Shown: one piece after another, positions 27,779-37,691 of the stretch
How the letters are laid out: every line of letters begins with the position of its first letter
Position numbering within the stretch: the first letter of the stretch is position 1
From: DASZVN01 sp035547055
GTDB lineage: Bacteria; Pseudomonadota; Alphaproteobacteria; Rhizobiales; Methylopilaceae
DNA: 64,000 nt
Reading direction: 5' to 3'
Assembly (NCBI GenBank): GCA_035547055.1
Contig: DASZVN010000057.1
Span: 1-64,000, forward strand
Program-made: the position numbers and the translations under genes
Notes under the pieces: generated by a model
Database searches by the model: none
What the model was told of the DNA's origin: nothing
The model's input: only the letters and a program-made list of their open reading frames with translations

Positions 27779-29641
27779 CTATTCCGCCGCCGCGTGACGG
27801 GGTGAGCGCGGCGGGCCGAGCCGGCGCGGCCGGGACTTCGGGCTGCGCCCGAAATAGGCCGAGCGCTCGCGCTCCTGCGAGCCGGTATGGGCGCGGATGC
27901 GCAGGAGGTCCTTGCGCGCGACCAGGCCGGCGAGCCGGCTGGTGCCGCGCTCGACGATCGGCACGCGGCCGACGTCCGCGTCGACCATGAGGTCGGCGAT
28001 GTGGGCGAGGATGTCGTCGGGGTGGGCGACCACGAGCGACGCGTCGGACACCGCGTCCTGCAAGGTCTGGCCGTTGTGGCTGCCCTCGACCATCCAGCGG
28101 AGAATGTGGCTGCGGGCGGCCATGCCGACGACGCGGCCGGCACGGTCGACCACGGGATAGGACTTGTAGCGCGGCTCCGAGCCGGTGAAGAACGCCACCG
28201 CTTCGTCGATCGGCATCCGGGCCGGCAAAGTCTGCATCTCGGCGAGCGGCACCATGACGTCGCGCGCGCGCATGATCTCGAAGGGATCGACGCTGTATTC
28301 GCGCGTCAGGTGGAGGCCGCGGCGGGCGATCTTCTCGGTCAGGATCGAGCGCTTGAGGAGGAGCACGGTCACGGCGAAGGCCGCGCTCGTCGTCGCCAGG
28401 AGCGCCGGCAGGATCGCGATGTTGCCCGTGAGCTCGACCGCGAACAGCGCTGCGGTCAGCGGCGCCCGCATGGTGCCGCCGATCATGCCGGCCATGCCGA
28501 GCAGCGCCCAGAAGCCGACCTCGCCCGGCAGCCACAGCCCTTCCAGGCTGCCCAGGGCGCCGCCGAGGATGAGAAGCGGCGCCAGCACGCCGCCCGAGGT
28601 GCCCGACGCCAGCGCCACCAGCCAGATCGCGGCCTTGACCAGGAGCAGCGTCACCGCCGCCTGGCCGGCGATATGGCCCGACAGCAGCGCCGCGATCTGG
28701 TCGTAGCCGACCCCGAGGGCGCCGGGGTCGAACAGGCCGCCGACGCCGACCGCGAGGCCGCCGATCGCGGGCCACCACATCCAGTGCAGCCTGATGTGGC
28801 TGAAGAGGTCCTCGCAGCCGTAGAGCAGCGTCGTCAGGAGGCCCGACTGCAGCCCGGCGACGATGCCGACGCCGACATAGAGCGGCCAGCTCCACCACGG
28901 CAGGTGCGGCACGAACGCGAAGGCGAACAGCGGGCCCGAGCCGATCAGGAGCGGGCGCATCGCCGCGGCCACCACCGCGGCGGCGGCGACCGGGATAAAG
29001 CTCCGCGGCTTCCACTCGAACAGCAGGAGCTCGACGGCGAGCATCACCGCCGCGATCGGCGTGCCGAAGATCGCGGTCATGCCGGCCGCGGCGCCGGCGA
29101 CGAGGAGCGTCTTGCGCTCGGCCGCGCTCATCCGGAAGAACTGGGCGAACAGCGAGCCGATCGCGCCGCCGGTCATGATGATCGGGCCCTCGGCGCCGAA
29201 CGGGCCGCCGGTGCCGATCGAGATCGCCGACGACAGCGGCTTCAGCGCCGCGACCTTGGGCTCCATCCGGCTGCCGCCGATCAGGATCGCCTCGATCGCC
29301 TCGGGAATGCCGTGGCCGCGGATCTTCTCCGAGCCGAATCGCGCCATCAGGCCGATGGCGAGGCCGCCGACGGCCGGGGCCAGCACCATCCACCAGTTCG
29401 GATGTGCGGACGACAGAAACACCGACGCGGTCGAGAAGCGGCCGAACCACGTCAGGTTCGTCACCAGCGCGATCAGCTTCACCAGCACCCAGGCCGACGC
29501 GGTGCCGCCGGCGCCGACCACGATGGCCATGGCGATCAGGACGAGGATGCGGGGGTTCGCGGTGAAATCGCCCAGCTTGGCGGAGCTGCTCTGGTGCGGC
29601 CGGGCGGCCGGCGGTGCTGCCCTACTCGACGTTTGCGACAT
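27779..29641 (-). CDS. ClC-family chloride channel/transporter with two C-terminal CBS domains
   Basis: A 620-residue membrane protein. The ClC fold is visible through the motifs GHGIPEAIEAI (usually GSGIP), FGAEGPIIMTGGA (usually G-K/R-EGP, with the gating Glu retained) and SGGVLAPLL. A Glu in LLLFEWKP aligns with the internal proton glutamate of E. coli ClC, so H+/Cl- antiport is possible. After about residue 440 two CBS domains follow (ARDVMVPLAEMQTL; TLQDAVSDASLVVAH with VGRVPIVER), likely nucleotide sensing. The basic tail PKSRPRRLGPPRSPRH is unusual. The ATG at 29641 is preferred over a GTG 30 bases upstream. Divergent from marR. Confidence 0.9.
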   Translation of the reverse strand: MSQTSSRAAPPAARPHQSSSAKLGDFTANPRILVLIAMAIVVGAGGTASAWVLVKLIALVTNLTWFGRFSTASVFLSSAHPNWWMVLAPAVGGLAIGLMARFGSEKIRGHGIPEAIEAILIGGSRMEPKVAALKPLSSAISIGTGGPFGAEGPIIMTGGAIGSLFAQFFRMSAAERKTLLVAGAAAGMTAIFGTPIAAVMLAVELLLFEWKPRSFIPVAAAAVVAAAMRPLLIGSGPLFAFAFVPHLPWWSWPLYVGVGIVAGLQSGLLTTLLYGCEDLFSHIRLHWMWWPAIGGLAVGVGGLFDPGALGVGYDQIAALLSGHIAGQAAVTLLLVKAAIWLVALASGTSGGVLAPLLILGGALGSLEGLWLPGEVGFWALLGMAGMIGGTMRAPLTAALFAVELTGNIAILPALLATTSAAFAVTVLLLKRSILTEKIARRGLHLTREYSVDPFEIMRARDVMVPLAEMQTLPARMPIDEAVAFFTGSEPRYKSYPVVDRAGRVVGMAARSHILRWMVEGSHNGQTLQDAVSDASLVVAHPDDILAHIADLMVDADVGRVPIVERGTSRLAGLVARKDLLRIRAHTGSQERERSAYFGRSPKSRPRRLGPPRSPRHAAAE

Positions 29642-29724
29642 AGTGGGGAACAATCTCTGAATGCGACGCACGCTCGTGCGCCGGGCCGCTGCGCCGGAGG
29701 GACGGGTGTCCTGTCGGAACGTAA

Positions 29725-29755
29725 GCGACGCCCGGCGGGTGATGCCGGGCGTCGC
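29725..29755. other. 12-base inverted repeat in the ClC/marR divergent region
   Basis: GCGACGCCCGGC pairs perfectly with GCCGGGCGTCGC around a 7-base loop. Its position between divergent starts argues against a terminator; it could be an operator or a leader structure. Confidence 0.45.
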
Positions 29756-29762
29756 GTGAGCG

Positions 29763-29787
29763 ATTTATGTCGCGGAGCGATATAAAT
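29763..29787. promoter_or_regulatory. Candidate MarR operator
   Basis: ATTTATGTCGC and GCGATATAAAT form a 25-base palindrome with one mismatch and a GGA centre. It is AT-rich in a GC-rich genome and lies 34 bases before the proposed marR start. The geometry is typical of the site bound by a MarR dimer. Confidence 0.55.
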
Positions 29788-29820
29788 CAAGCGAAGCTAT
29801 TGCATTGCAGCAATGCGAAA

Positions 29821-30291
29821 ATGACGCGCGCGACTCAATTATTAACCAAGGCGGACTACCGTAGGCTCGCGGCCTTTCGTGCCGCGCTGCGGCAATTCCT
29901 GGCGTTCAGCGAGGGGGCTGCCCGGGCCGTCGGCCTTGCGCCGCAGCAACACCAGGCGCTGCTCGCGATCAAGGGTCATCCTAACGGCGGGCGGGTCTCG
30001 ATCGGCGACCTCGCGGTGAGCCTCGGCATCCGGCCCAACACCGCGGTGGAACTGGCCGACCGGCTGGTCGCCGCCGGCCTGGTGCGGCGCAGCGGGTCGC
30101 CGGACGACGGCCGGCGCGTGCTCCTGGCGCTGACGGCGAAGGCCGAGCGGCTGCTCGCCGACCTGTCGGGCGCGCATCTCGAGGAGCTGCGCCGCATGGC
30201 GCCGATGCTGGCCGACCTCCTCGCTGGCCTGCGCGGATCGCCGGAACCGGCGCCGCCTGCCGCAGCCGGGGACGGCGACGACGCCGGCTGA
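29821..30291 (+). CDS. MarR-family transcriptional regulator
   Basis: A 156-residue winged-helix DNA-binding protein. The helix-turn-helix is in VSIGDLAVSLGIRPNTAVELADRLV, and the wing includes GLVRRSGSPDDGRRVLLALT with the family DxRxxxxxLT pattern. The ATG at 29821 fits the family start; an upstream ATG at 29767 would add 18 residues and cover the palindrome. It probably represses itself and possibly the divergent ClC gene. The tail is Pro/Ala/Gly-rich. The ligand is unknown. Confidence 0.88.
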   Translation: MTRATQLLTKADYRRLAAFRAALRQFLAFSEGAARAVGLAPQQHQALLAIKGHPNGGRVSIGDLAVSLGIRPNTAVELADRLVAAGLVRRSGSPDDGRRVLLALTAKAERLLADLSGAHLEELRRMAPMLADLLAGLRGSPEPAPPAAAGDGDDAG

Positions 30292-30301
30292 GGCGGTTCC
30301 C

Positions 30302-31201
30302 TCAGGTCAGCCGGTACGCGGCCGCCGCACCTTCGCCGGCGGCGGCGACGATGCCGCGCGCTTCGAGGTCGCGGAGGTGGGCGAGGACCGACATGCCCGC
30401 CGCCGGCACCAGCCGCGGGTCGAGGCCGCGATAGAGCGCGGCGACGATCGCCGGGATGGCGCGGTCGCCGGCTTTCAGGCGGGCGACGATCTGGGCTTCG
30501 CGAAAGCGGCGGTGCTTGAGCAGGCCGGCGACGTAGGCCCGGGCTTCCGACTTGGCCGGGCCGTGTGCCGGATAATACAGGTCTTCGGGACGGTTGATCA
30601 GCTTGTCTAACGAGCCGCGATAGCTCGCCATGTCGCCATCGGGCGGCGCCACCACCGTGGTGGACCATGCCATCACATGGTCGCCGGAGAACAGCGCCGC
30701 CTCCTCGGCGAGGGCGAAGGCGAGGTGGTTCGAGGTATGGCCCGGCGTCGCCACCGCGGTCAGCGTCCAGCCCGGCCCGGCGACGGCCTCGCCGTCGGCA
30801 AGGATGCGCGCCGGCCGATAGCTGCTGTCGCCGCCGGCATCGAGGCGGACGCCGCCCTCGCCATGGACCATGGGCGCGCAGCCGACGACCGGGGCGCCGG
30901 TCTCGGCCGCCAGCGCCGCGACCGCCCCGGTATGGTCGCGGTGGGTGTGGGTGACGACGATCGCCTCGACGATCTCGCCCCGGAGCGCGGCGAGCAGGGC
31001 GGCGACATGGGCCGGATCGTCCGGGCCGGGGTCGATCACCGCGACGCGGCCGTGGCCGACGAGGTGGGTCTGGGTGCCGGTGAAGGTGAATGCGCTCGGA
31101 TTCGGCGCCAGCACCCGCCGCACCAGCGGCGAGAGCCGGACCGGCTCGCCCGGCGCGCCTTCGGCCGAGCGGTCGAAGACGAGATCGTCGGCGGCCGTCA
31201 T
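30302..31201 (-). CDS. Metallo-beta-lactamase-fold hydrolase (LACTB2-like)
   Basis: A 299-residue cytoplasmic enzyme. The zinc-binding THTHRDHTGA carries the HxHxDH motif; further ligands lie in ATPGHTSNHLAF and SGDHVMAWSTTVV, with a C-terminal-side His in YYPAHGPAKS. A C-terminal winged-helix-like segment (SVLAHLRDLEARGIV) is typical of the LACTB2/glyoxalase II-related group, some of which cleave single-stranded RNA. The substrate is not predictable. It converges with marR at 11 bases. Confidence 0.87.
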   Translation of the reverse strand: MTAADDLVFDRSAEGAPGEPVRLSPLVRRVLAPNPSAFTFTGTQTHLVGHGRVAVIDPGPDDPAHVAALLAALRGEIVEAIVVTHTHRDHTGAVAALAAETGAPVVGCAPMVHGEGGVRLDAGGDSSYRPARILADGEAVAGPGWTLTAVATPGHTSNHLAFALAEEAALFSGDHVMAWSTTVVAPPDGDMASYRGSLDKLINRPEDLYYPAHGPAKSEARAYVAGLLKHRRFREAQIVARLKAGDRAIPAIVAALYRGLDPRLVPAAGMSVLAHLRDLEARGIVAAAGEGAAAAYRLT

Positions 31202-31401
31202 GCCGCCGTCATATCACGAGGAAATCGGCGTGCGTCAGGGCTGGATGGCTCGCGAGCGTGGCGAAATGAATCGCCGCCGCGCGCAACCGATGCTGGTGTC
31301 TGCGGCGGCCCGGCAACACGCGCTCACGAATTTTGAACCGCTTTCGTGCGATCCTGCGCTATGGGGACGGTGGCGTATGACGGGTCGAGGCCGGAGCAGC
31401 G

Positions 31402-32748
<1,347 letters not shown>

Positions 32749-32767
32749 CATCCGAAATCGCCACCGT

Positions 32768-32857
32768 CGTGCCCGGCCTCGGGCCGGGGCTTCCACGCGT
32801 TTGGAGCGCGACGACAGAAGGAAGTCGCGGGTCGCCTGGGCACGCCCGGCCATGACG
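32768..32857. repeat. Dispersed repeat, family A (inverted copy)
   Basis: Read on the minus strand it begins GTCATGGCCGGGCGTGCCCA and continues CGACTTCCTTCTG and CCAAACGCGTGGAAGC, matching the family A order at 22709 and 27667 in opposite orientation. It lies between convergent glmM and the outer-membrane protein gene. Confidence 0.6.
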
Positions 32858-32872
32858 CCGAATCCACGAAAA

Positions 32873-32909
32873 CGTAAGCGGCCCGGCGGAGGCCGCCGGG
32901 CCGCTTACG
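32873..32909 (-). terminator. Strong intrinsic terminator of the outer-membrane protein gene
   Basis: A perfect 17-base stem (CGTAAGCGGCCCGGCGG with CCGCCGGGCCGCTTACG) closes a 3-base loop, 25 bases after the minus-strand stop. It is followed on that strand by TTTTCGTGG. It may also stop read-through from glmM. Confidence 0.75.
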
Positions 32910-32934
32910 CTGTACCCAAAATCCGCGGGACGGG

Positions 32935-33747
32935 TCAGTTCAGCAGATAGCGCAGGCCGATGCGCACGTCGCTCGAGGCGAGGTCCTTGAACTTCATCGG
33001 GTTGTAGACGGTGTTGGTGCCGTCGAAGGCGATCAGGTCGCCGGAATGCGCGTTGCCGAGGCTGAGGTAGCGGTACGACAGCTCCACCGTCAGGTTCGGC
33101 GTGATGTCGAAGGCGAGGCCGCCGTAGAGCGCCCAGGCGAAGTTCCACTGGGACTCGGTCGCGCCGCGGGCATTGCTCGCGACCGGCGGGCCGCCGGCGC
33201 CGGGCAGGTTCAGCCCGGCATCGGTGAAGTTGGAGATCGTGTTGCGCGCCGCGCCGACGCCGGCGCCGACGAACGGCGTCACGCACCACCAGGTGCCGAG
33301 ATCGACATAGGCGTTGGCGAGGAAGAGCCATTCGGACTTGGTCGCCGAGTACTGGTCGACGCCGCTGCCGCCGCCGGCAACCGGGAAGAGGTCCATGCCG
33401 TGGAAATTGGCGCCGCCGCGATACTCGGCGGTGACGTCGGTGCGGAGCCACCGGTTCCACTTGTAGCCGATGCCGATGTCGGCGATCGGCGCGGCGTCGA
33501 AGCCCTTCTGGGCGTGGACGACGGCCCCGGGACCGCCCGGCACGGTGCTGTAGAGGGCGTTGTCGAGCGTCCGCACCGTCTGATTGCTGAAGCCGACGTC
33601 GCCACGGAGGTAGAAGCCGCTGACCGTGACGACCGGCGCGGCCGGCGCGGGGATGATCGGCTGGATCAGGTCGGCTGCGTTCGCCGTGATCGGCGACAGC
33701 AGCGCTCCTCCGAGCCCGGCCAACAGAAGCTTGCTTGCGACCCGCAT
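32935..33747 (-). CDS. Omp25/opacity-type outer-membrane beta-barrel protein
   Basis: A 270-residue secreted outer-membrane protein. The signal peptide MRVASKLLLAGLGGALLSPITANA is followed by ADLIQPIIPAPAAPV, typical of the rhizobial Omp25/Omp31 group. Alternating amphipathic strands with aromatic ends follow, such as FYLRGDVGFSNQTVRTL, WLRTDVTAEYRGGANFHG, TWWCVTPFVGAGVGAA and PNLTVELSYRYLSLGNA. It ends SSDVRIGLRYLLN rather than in a terminal aromatic residue. The ATG at 33747 is chosen: GGAGGG lies at the right distance, while the GTG 9 bases upstream directly abuts it. Role: probably structural or a pore. Confidence 0.87.
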   Translation of the reverse strand: MRVASKLLLAGLGGALLSPITANAADLIQPIIPAPAAPVVTVSGFYLRGDVGFSNQTVRTLDNALYSTVPGGPGAVVHAQKGFDAAPIADIGIGYKWNRWLRTDVTAEYRGGANFHGMDLFPVAGGGSGVDQYSATKSEWLFLANAYVDLGTWWCVTPFVGAGVGAARNTISNFTDAGLNLPGAGGPPVASNARGATESQWNFAWALYGGLAFDITPNLTVELSYRYLSLGNAHSGDLIAFDGTNTVYNPMKFKDLASSDVRIGLRYLLN

Positions 33748-33811
33748 AACCCCCACCCTCCGGAATTGCTTGGCGCCCGGCGCCTTGCGTCGGAATGATG
33801 TTCGGGAGTCG

Positions 33812-33826
33812 TTAAAGGCGGGTTAA
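33812..33826. promoter_or_regulatory. Candidate CtrA binding site
   Basis: TTAA-N7-TTAA matches the full consensus of the alphaproteobacterial cell-cycle regulator CtrA, with a further TTAAC two bases on. It lies 65 bases before the outer-membrane protein start (minus strand) and about 150 bases before yebC (plus strand). CtrA control is inference. Confidence 0.45.
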
Positions 33827-33970
33827 GGTTAACGGCCGCATCGGGGCCGTATTGCGCCGGCTTCCCCGCCATGCCGCGCTCGTCTATATGCCGTGCTATC
33901 CTGATTTTCAGGCTGCTTTGCGCCTGCGGCATCGGCCGCGGCGGTGGCCGCACGAGCCCGGGAACCCGCC

Positions 33971-34720
33971 ATGTCCGGACATTCGCAGTTCAAGAACATC
34001 ATGCACCGCAAGGGGCGGCAGGATGCGCAGAAGTCGAAGCTGTTCTCCAAGCTTGCCCGCGAGATCACGGTCTCGGCCAAGCTCGGCGCGCCCGACCCGG
34101 CGATGAACGCCAGGCTGCGCCTCGCCGTGCTCGCGGCGCGGGCGGAGAACATGCCCAAGGACAATATCGACCGCGCCATCAAGAAGGCGCTCGGCGGCGA
34201 GGGCGAGAGCTACGAGGAGGTGCGCTACGAGGGCTACGGCCCCGGCGGCGCCGCGGTCATCGTCGAGGCGCTGACTGACAACCGCAACCGCACGGCCTCG
34301 GCGGTCCGTTCCTATTTCACCCGCGCGGGCGGAGCGCTCGGCGAAACCGGCTCGGTCTCCTTCATGTTCAACCGGGTCGGCGAGGTCGTCTATCCCGCCG
34401 CGGCGGGCTCGGCGGACAAGGTGCTGGAGGCGGCGATCGAGGCCGGCGCCGACGACGTGCAGTCCGACGCCGAGCGCCACGTCGTCACCTGCGCCTACGA
34501 GGACCTCGGCGAGGTTTCCAAGACGCTGGAGGCGGCCCTGGGCGAGCCCGCGAGCGTCAAGGCGGTGTGGCGGCCGACCACGACCGCGCCGCTCGACGAG
34601 GAGCGCGCCCAGTCGATGCTGAAGCTGATGGATTCGCTCGACGACGACGACGACGTGCAGAACGTCTATGCCAATTTCGAGGTCTCCGACGAGGTCATGG
34701 CGCGGCTGACGGCGGCGTGA
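33971..34720 (+). CDS. yebC: YebC/PmpR-family protein
   Basis: A 249-residue cytoplasmic protein of near-standard family length. It begins [19 protein letters not shown] and contains [11 protein letters not shown] and [21 protein letters not shown], both hallmark segments. Family members act as transcriptional regulators or help ribosomes translate proline-rich stretches (TACO1/YebC). An in-frame start 27 bases upstream is not conserved. It precedes ruvCAB, its usual neighbour in proteobacteria. Confidence 0.95.
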   Translation: MSGHSQFKNIMHRKGRQDAQKSKLFSKLAREITVSAKLGAPDPAMNARLRLAVLAARAENMPKDNIDRAIKKALGGEGESYEEVRYEGYGPGGAAVIVEALTDNRNRTASAVRSYFTRAGGALGETGSVSFMFNRVGEVVYPAAAGSADKVLEAAIEAGADDVQSDAERHVVTCAYEDLGEVSKTLEAALGEPASVKAVWRPTTTAPLDEERAQSMLKLMDSLDDDDDVQNVYANFEVSDEVMARLTAA

Positions 34721-34728
34721 CTTCCGTC

Positions 34729-34836
34729 GTCCCGGACGCGCGAAGCGCGGTCCGGGGATCCGGTTGCAGGTTCGTTGCAGGCGCGATGCCGGCCCCGGAT
34801 CCGGCTCTCGCCTCCGGCGCGGCCGGGATGACAGCC
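34729..34836. repeat. Dispersed repeat, family C
   Basis: GTCCCGGACGCGCGAAGCGC, then GGTCCGGGGATCCGG, and further on GCCCCGGATCCGG and CGGCCGGGATGACAG. The first part recurs at 57573-57668. It fills the 174-base yebC-ruvC gap. Confidence 0.6.
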
Positions 34837-34894
34837 TGCATCTGCCGGTGCCTGACCCTTCGCGCCGCGCCCGCTTCCGGCTAAACCGGACGGC

Positions 34895-35404
34895 ATGGAC
34901 GCAGGGGCGATTCGCATCCTCGGCATCGACCCGGGCCTTCGCCGCACCGGCTGGGGCGTGATCGCCTGTGCCGGCAACCGGCTCACCTTTCTCGCCTGCG
35001 GCACCGTGGTCCCGGACGAGGGGCTGGCGCTGGCGGCACGGCTTGCCGCGCTCCACGACGGCCTCGCCGCCGTCGTCGCCGCCCACGCGCCCGACGAGGC
35101 GGCGGTCGAGGAGACTTTCGTCAACGGCAACCCGGCCTCGACGCTCAAGCTCGGGCAGGCCCGCGGCATCGCCCTCCTGGTCCCCGCCCAGGCCGGCATC
35201 GCGGTGGCGGAATATGCGCCGAACCTCGTGAAGAAGACGGTGGTCGGCGTCGGCCATGCCGACAAGCGCCAGATCGGCGCGATGGTCCGGGTGCTGCTGC
35301 CGCGGGCGGAGGCGGCCGGTGCCGACGCCGCCGACGCGCTCGCCGTCGCTATCACCCACGCCCATCACCGGGCGCGGGCGGCGCTGCTGGAGGCGGTCGG
35401 ATGA
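34895..35404 (+). CDS. ruvC: Holliday junction resolvase RuvC
   Basis: A 169-residue endonuclease that cuts Holliday junctions made by RuvAB. The first catalytic Asp is in [15 protein letters not shown], the Glu in [23 protein letters not shown], and the Asp pair in [17 protein letters not shown]. Its stop overlaps ruvA by 4 bases (ATGA). Confidence 0.97.
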   Translation: MDAGAIRILGIDPGLRRTGWGVIACAGNRLTFLACGTVVPDEGLALAARLAALHDGLAAVVAAHAPDEAAVEETFVNGNPASTLKLGQARGIALLVPAQAGIAVAEYAPNLVKKTVVGVGHADKRQIGAMVRVLLPRAEAAGADAADALAVAITHAHHRARAALLEAVG

Positions 35405-36012
35405 TCGGCAAGCTTCGCGGCACCGTGGACAGCGTCGGCGAGGACTGGGCGATCCTCGACGTCGGCGGGGTCGGCTATCTCGTCACCTGCGCGCCGCGGA
35501 CGCTGGCCAAGCTGCGCCGGGGCGAGGCAGCGACGCTCGCGATCGAGACTTACGTCCGCGAGGACCAGATCCGCCTGTTCGGGTTCGATGGCGACGCCGA
35601 GCGCGAGTGGTTCCGCCTGCTGCAGACGGTGCAGGGCGTCGGCGCCAAGGTGGCGCTGGCGGTGCTGGGCGTGCTCGGCGCGGCGGAACTCGCGAAGGCC
35701 ATCGCCCTGCAGGACCGGCGCGCCATCGCCCAGGCCCCGGGCGTCGGGCCGAAGGTCGCCGCGCGCATCGCCGCCGAACTGAAGGACCGCGTGCCCGTCT
35801 TCGCGGCCGACCCGGCCCATGTCGGCCTCGCCGATGCGCTCGCGGCCGACGCCGCGCCGCAGCCGGCCGCCGACGCCGTCTCGGCCCTGGTCAACCTCGG
35901 CTACGCCCAGGTCCAGGCCTCCGGCGCCATCGCCGCCGCCCTGAGGAAGGCGGGCGACGACGCCTCGACCGCCGCCCTGATTCGCCTCGGCCTCAAGGAG
36001 CTGGCGTCGTGA
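35401..36012 (+). CDS. ruvA: Holliday junction DNA helicase subunit RuvA
   Basis: A 203-residue junction-recognition tetramer. The N-terminal OB-fold begins [12 protein letters not shown] with [10 protein letters not shown]. Two helix-hairpin-helix motifs follow ([33 protein letters not shown]). A C-terminal domain after a linker contacts RuvB. Overlaps both neighbours by 4 bases. Confidence 0.97.
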   Translation: MIGKLRGTVDSVGEDWAILDVGGVGYLVTCAPRTLAKLRRGEAATLAIETYVREDQIRLFGFDGDAEREWFRLLQTVQGVGAKVALAVLGVLGAAELAKAIALQDRRAIAQAPGVGPKVAARIAAELKDRVPVFAADPAHVGLADALAADAAPQPAADAVSALVNLGYAQVQASGAIAAALRKAGDDASTAALIRLGLKELAS

Positions 36013-37052
36013 CCGCGGCGCGTCCGCTGCTGTCCGGCGAACGGCGCGAGGAGGACGCCGCGGAAACCTCGCTCCGGCCCCAGCGGCTCGCCGAGTTCAT
36101 CGGCCAGCGCCAGGCCCGCGAGAATCTCGACGTCTTCGTCCAGGCCGCCAAGGCGCGGAACGAGGCGCTCGACCACGTGCTGTTCGCCGGGCCGCCCGGC
36201 CTCGGCAAGACCACGCTGGCGCAGATCGTCGCCCGCGAGCTCGGCGTGAACTTCCGCGCGACCTCCGGCCCGGTCATCGCCAAGGCCGGCGACCTCGCGG
36301 CGCTCCTCACGAATCTGGAACCGCGGGACGTCCTCTTCATCGACGAGATCCACCGCCTCAACCCGGCGGTCGAGGAAATCCTCTACCCGGCGATGGAGGA
36401 CTTTCAGCTCGACCTCATCATCGGCGAGGGGCCGGCGGCGCGCTCGGTCCGGATCGAGCTCGCGAAGTTCACCCTGGTCGGCGCCACCACCCGGGTCGGC
36501 CTGCTGACGACGCCGCTTCGCGATCGCTTCGGCATTCCGGTGCGCCTCGGCTTCTACAGCCACGACGAGCTGGAGGAGATCGTCCGCCGCGGCGCCCGGG
36601 TGCTGGGCGTCGCGCTCGCGCCGGACGGCGCCGCCGAAATCGCGAGGCGGGCGCGGGGCACCCCGCGCATCGCCGGCCGGCTGCTCCGCCGGGTCCGCGA
36701 CTTCGCGGCCGTTTCCGGCGACAGCGCCATCACCCGCGAGGCCGCCGACCGCGCGCTGAACCGCCTGGAGGTCGACGGCCGCGGTCTCGATGCGATGGAC
36801 CGCCGCTATCTCACCACCATTGCGATCCACCATGGCGGCGGTCCGGTCGGGGTCGAGACCGTGGCGGCGGCGCTGTCGGAGCCACGCGACGCGATCGAGG
36901 AAATCATCGAGCCCTTCCTGATCCAGCAGGGCTTCGTGCAGCGCACCCCGCGCGGGCGCGTCCTGACGGCCCACGCGTTCCGCCACCTCGGCCTCGCGAT
37001 GCCGCAGCGGGCGGAGCCGGAGATGCCGCTGTTCGGCGAGGGCGAAGACTAG
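36009..37052 (+). CDS. ruvB: Holliday junction DNA helicase motor RuvB
   Basis: A 347-residue AAA+ hexameric motor. Walker A is GPPGLGKTT, Walker B is [11 protein letters not shown], sensor 1 lies in [20 protein letters not shown], and the C-terminal winged helix has [20 protein letters not shown] start at 36009 inside the ruvA stop; upstream codons in this frame belong to the ruvA region. Confidence 0.97.
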   Translation: MTAARPLLSGERREEDAAETSLRPQRLAEFIGQRQARENLDVFVQAAKARNEALDHVLFAGPPGLGKTTLAQIVARELGVNFRATSGPVIAKAGDLAALLTNLEPRDVLFIDEIHRLNPAVEEILYPAMEDFQLDLIIGEGPAARSVRIELAKFTLVGATTRVGLLTTPLRDRFGIPVRLGFYSHDELEEIVRRGARVLGVALAPDGAAEIARRARGTPRIAGRLLRRVRDFAAVSGDSAITREAADRALNRLEVDGRGLDAMDRRYLTTIAIHHGGGPVGVETVAAALSEPRDAIEEIIEPFLIQQGFVQRTPRGRVLTAHAFRHLGLAMPQRAEPEMPLFGEGED

Positions 37053-37059
37053 AGGCGTC

Positions 37060-37302
37060 ATGGCGAAGAACGATGCCGGGAGGGCGCTGGAGGAGCTGAT
37101 GCAGCTCGCCGATCCGGCGACGCTGGAAGGGCTGTCGCGGCCCGAGCTCTACGCCACGATCAACAATTTCCTCCGCGTCATCGTCCGCCAGCAGAAGAAG
37201 CTCGACGAGCTGTCCACCGCCGTCGCCCGCTACGTCACCGAGCGCGACCGCGAGAAGCTGTCGCGCATCCTCGCCGACACCAAGCACCAGGGCTCGGCGT
37301 GA
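37060..37302 (+). CDS. Small helical protein of unknown function between ruvB and ybgC
   Basis: An 80-residue cytoplasmic protein, entirely helical by composition, with no Cys and no Trp. It has an acidic start (GRALEELMQLADPATL), a middle segment RPELYATINNFLRVIVRQQKKLDEL and a charged end TERDREKLSRIL. The ATG lies 7 bases after ruvB and its stop overlaps the ybgC start by 4 bases, so it is translated with both. I do not recognise a family. Confidence 0.7.
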   Translation: MAKNDAGRALEELMQLADPATLEGLSRPELYATINNFLRVIVRQQKKLDELSTAVARYVTERDREKLSRILADTKHQGSA

Positions 37303-37691
37303 ACGCCCATCGCCTCCCGGTGCGCGTCTACTGGGAGGACACCGACGCCGGCGGGCTGGTCTACCACGCGAGCTATCTGCGCTTCCTCGAGCGCGGCCGC
37401 ACCGAGCTGCTGCGCACGCTCGGTATCAGCCAGGGAAGCATGCTGGAGGCGACCGGCGCGGCATTCGTCGTCCGGCGCATGGCGATCGAGTTCCACCGTC
37501 CGGCGCGGCTCGACGACCTCCTCGCGGTCGAGACGGATGTGGAGCGGCTCAATCGCGCCTCGCTGGTGCTGAACCAGGCGGTCCGCCGCGACGGCGAAAC
37601 CCTGGTCGAAGCCGTCGTCACCTGCGCCTGCATCCGGGCCGGCAAGCCGGTGCGCCTGCCCGAGGCGCTGGCGGCAGCGCTGCGGGGCTAG
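37299..37691 (+). CDS. ybgC: YbgC-type acyl-CoA thioesterase (Tol-Pal associated)
   Basis: A 130-residue hotdog-fold thioesterase. The active-site region VYWEDTDAGGLVYHASYLRFLERGRTE carries the catalytic Asp. GTG start at 37299, coupled to the gene before. In most proteobacteria tolQ follows directly, but here a minus-strand ogt gene follows, so the tol-pal genes have been separated. The YbgC stop overlaps the ogt stop by 4 bases in opposite orientation. Confidence 0.93.
   Translation: MNAHRLPVRVYWEDTDAGGLVYHASYLRFLERGRTELLRTLGISQGSMLEATGAAFVVRRMAIEFHRPARLDDLLAVETDVERLNRASLVLNQAVRRDGETLVEAVVTCACIRAGKPVRLPEALAAALRG

Noticed and set aside
34757..34894. An SOS box before ruvC
   Set aside because: GGTTC/GTT pieces are present, but no GTTC-N7-GTTC or GAAC-N7-GAAC arrangement. 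The gap is mostly family C repeat.
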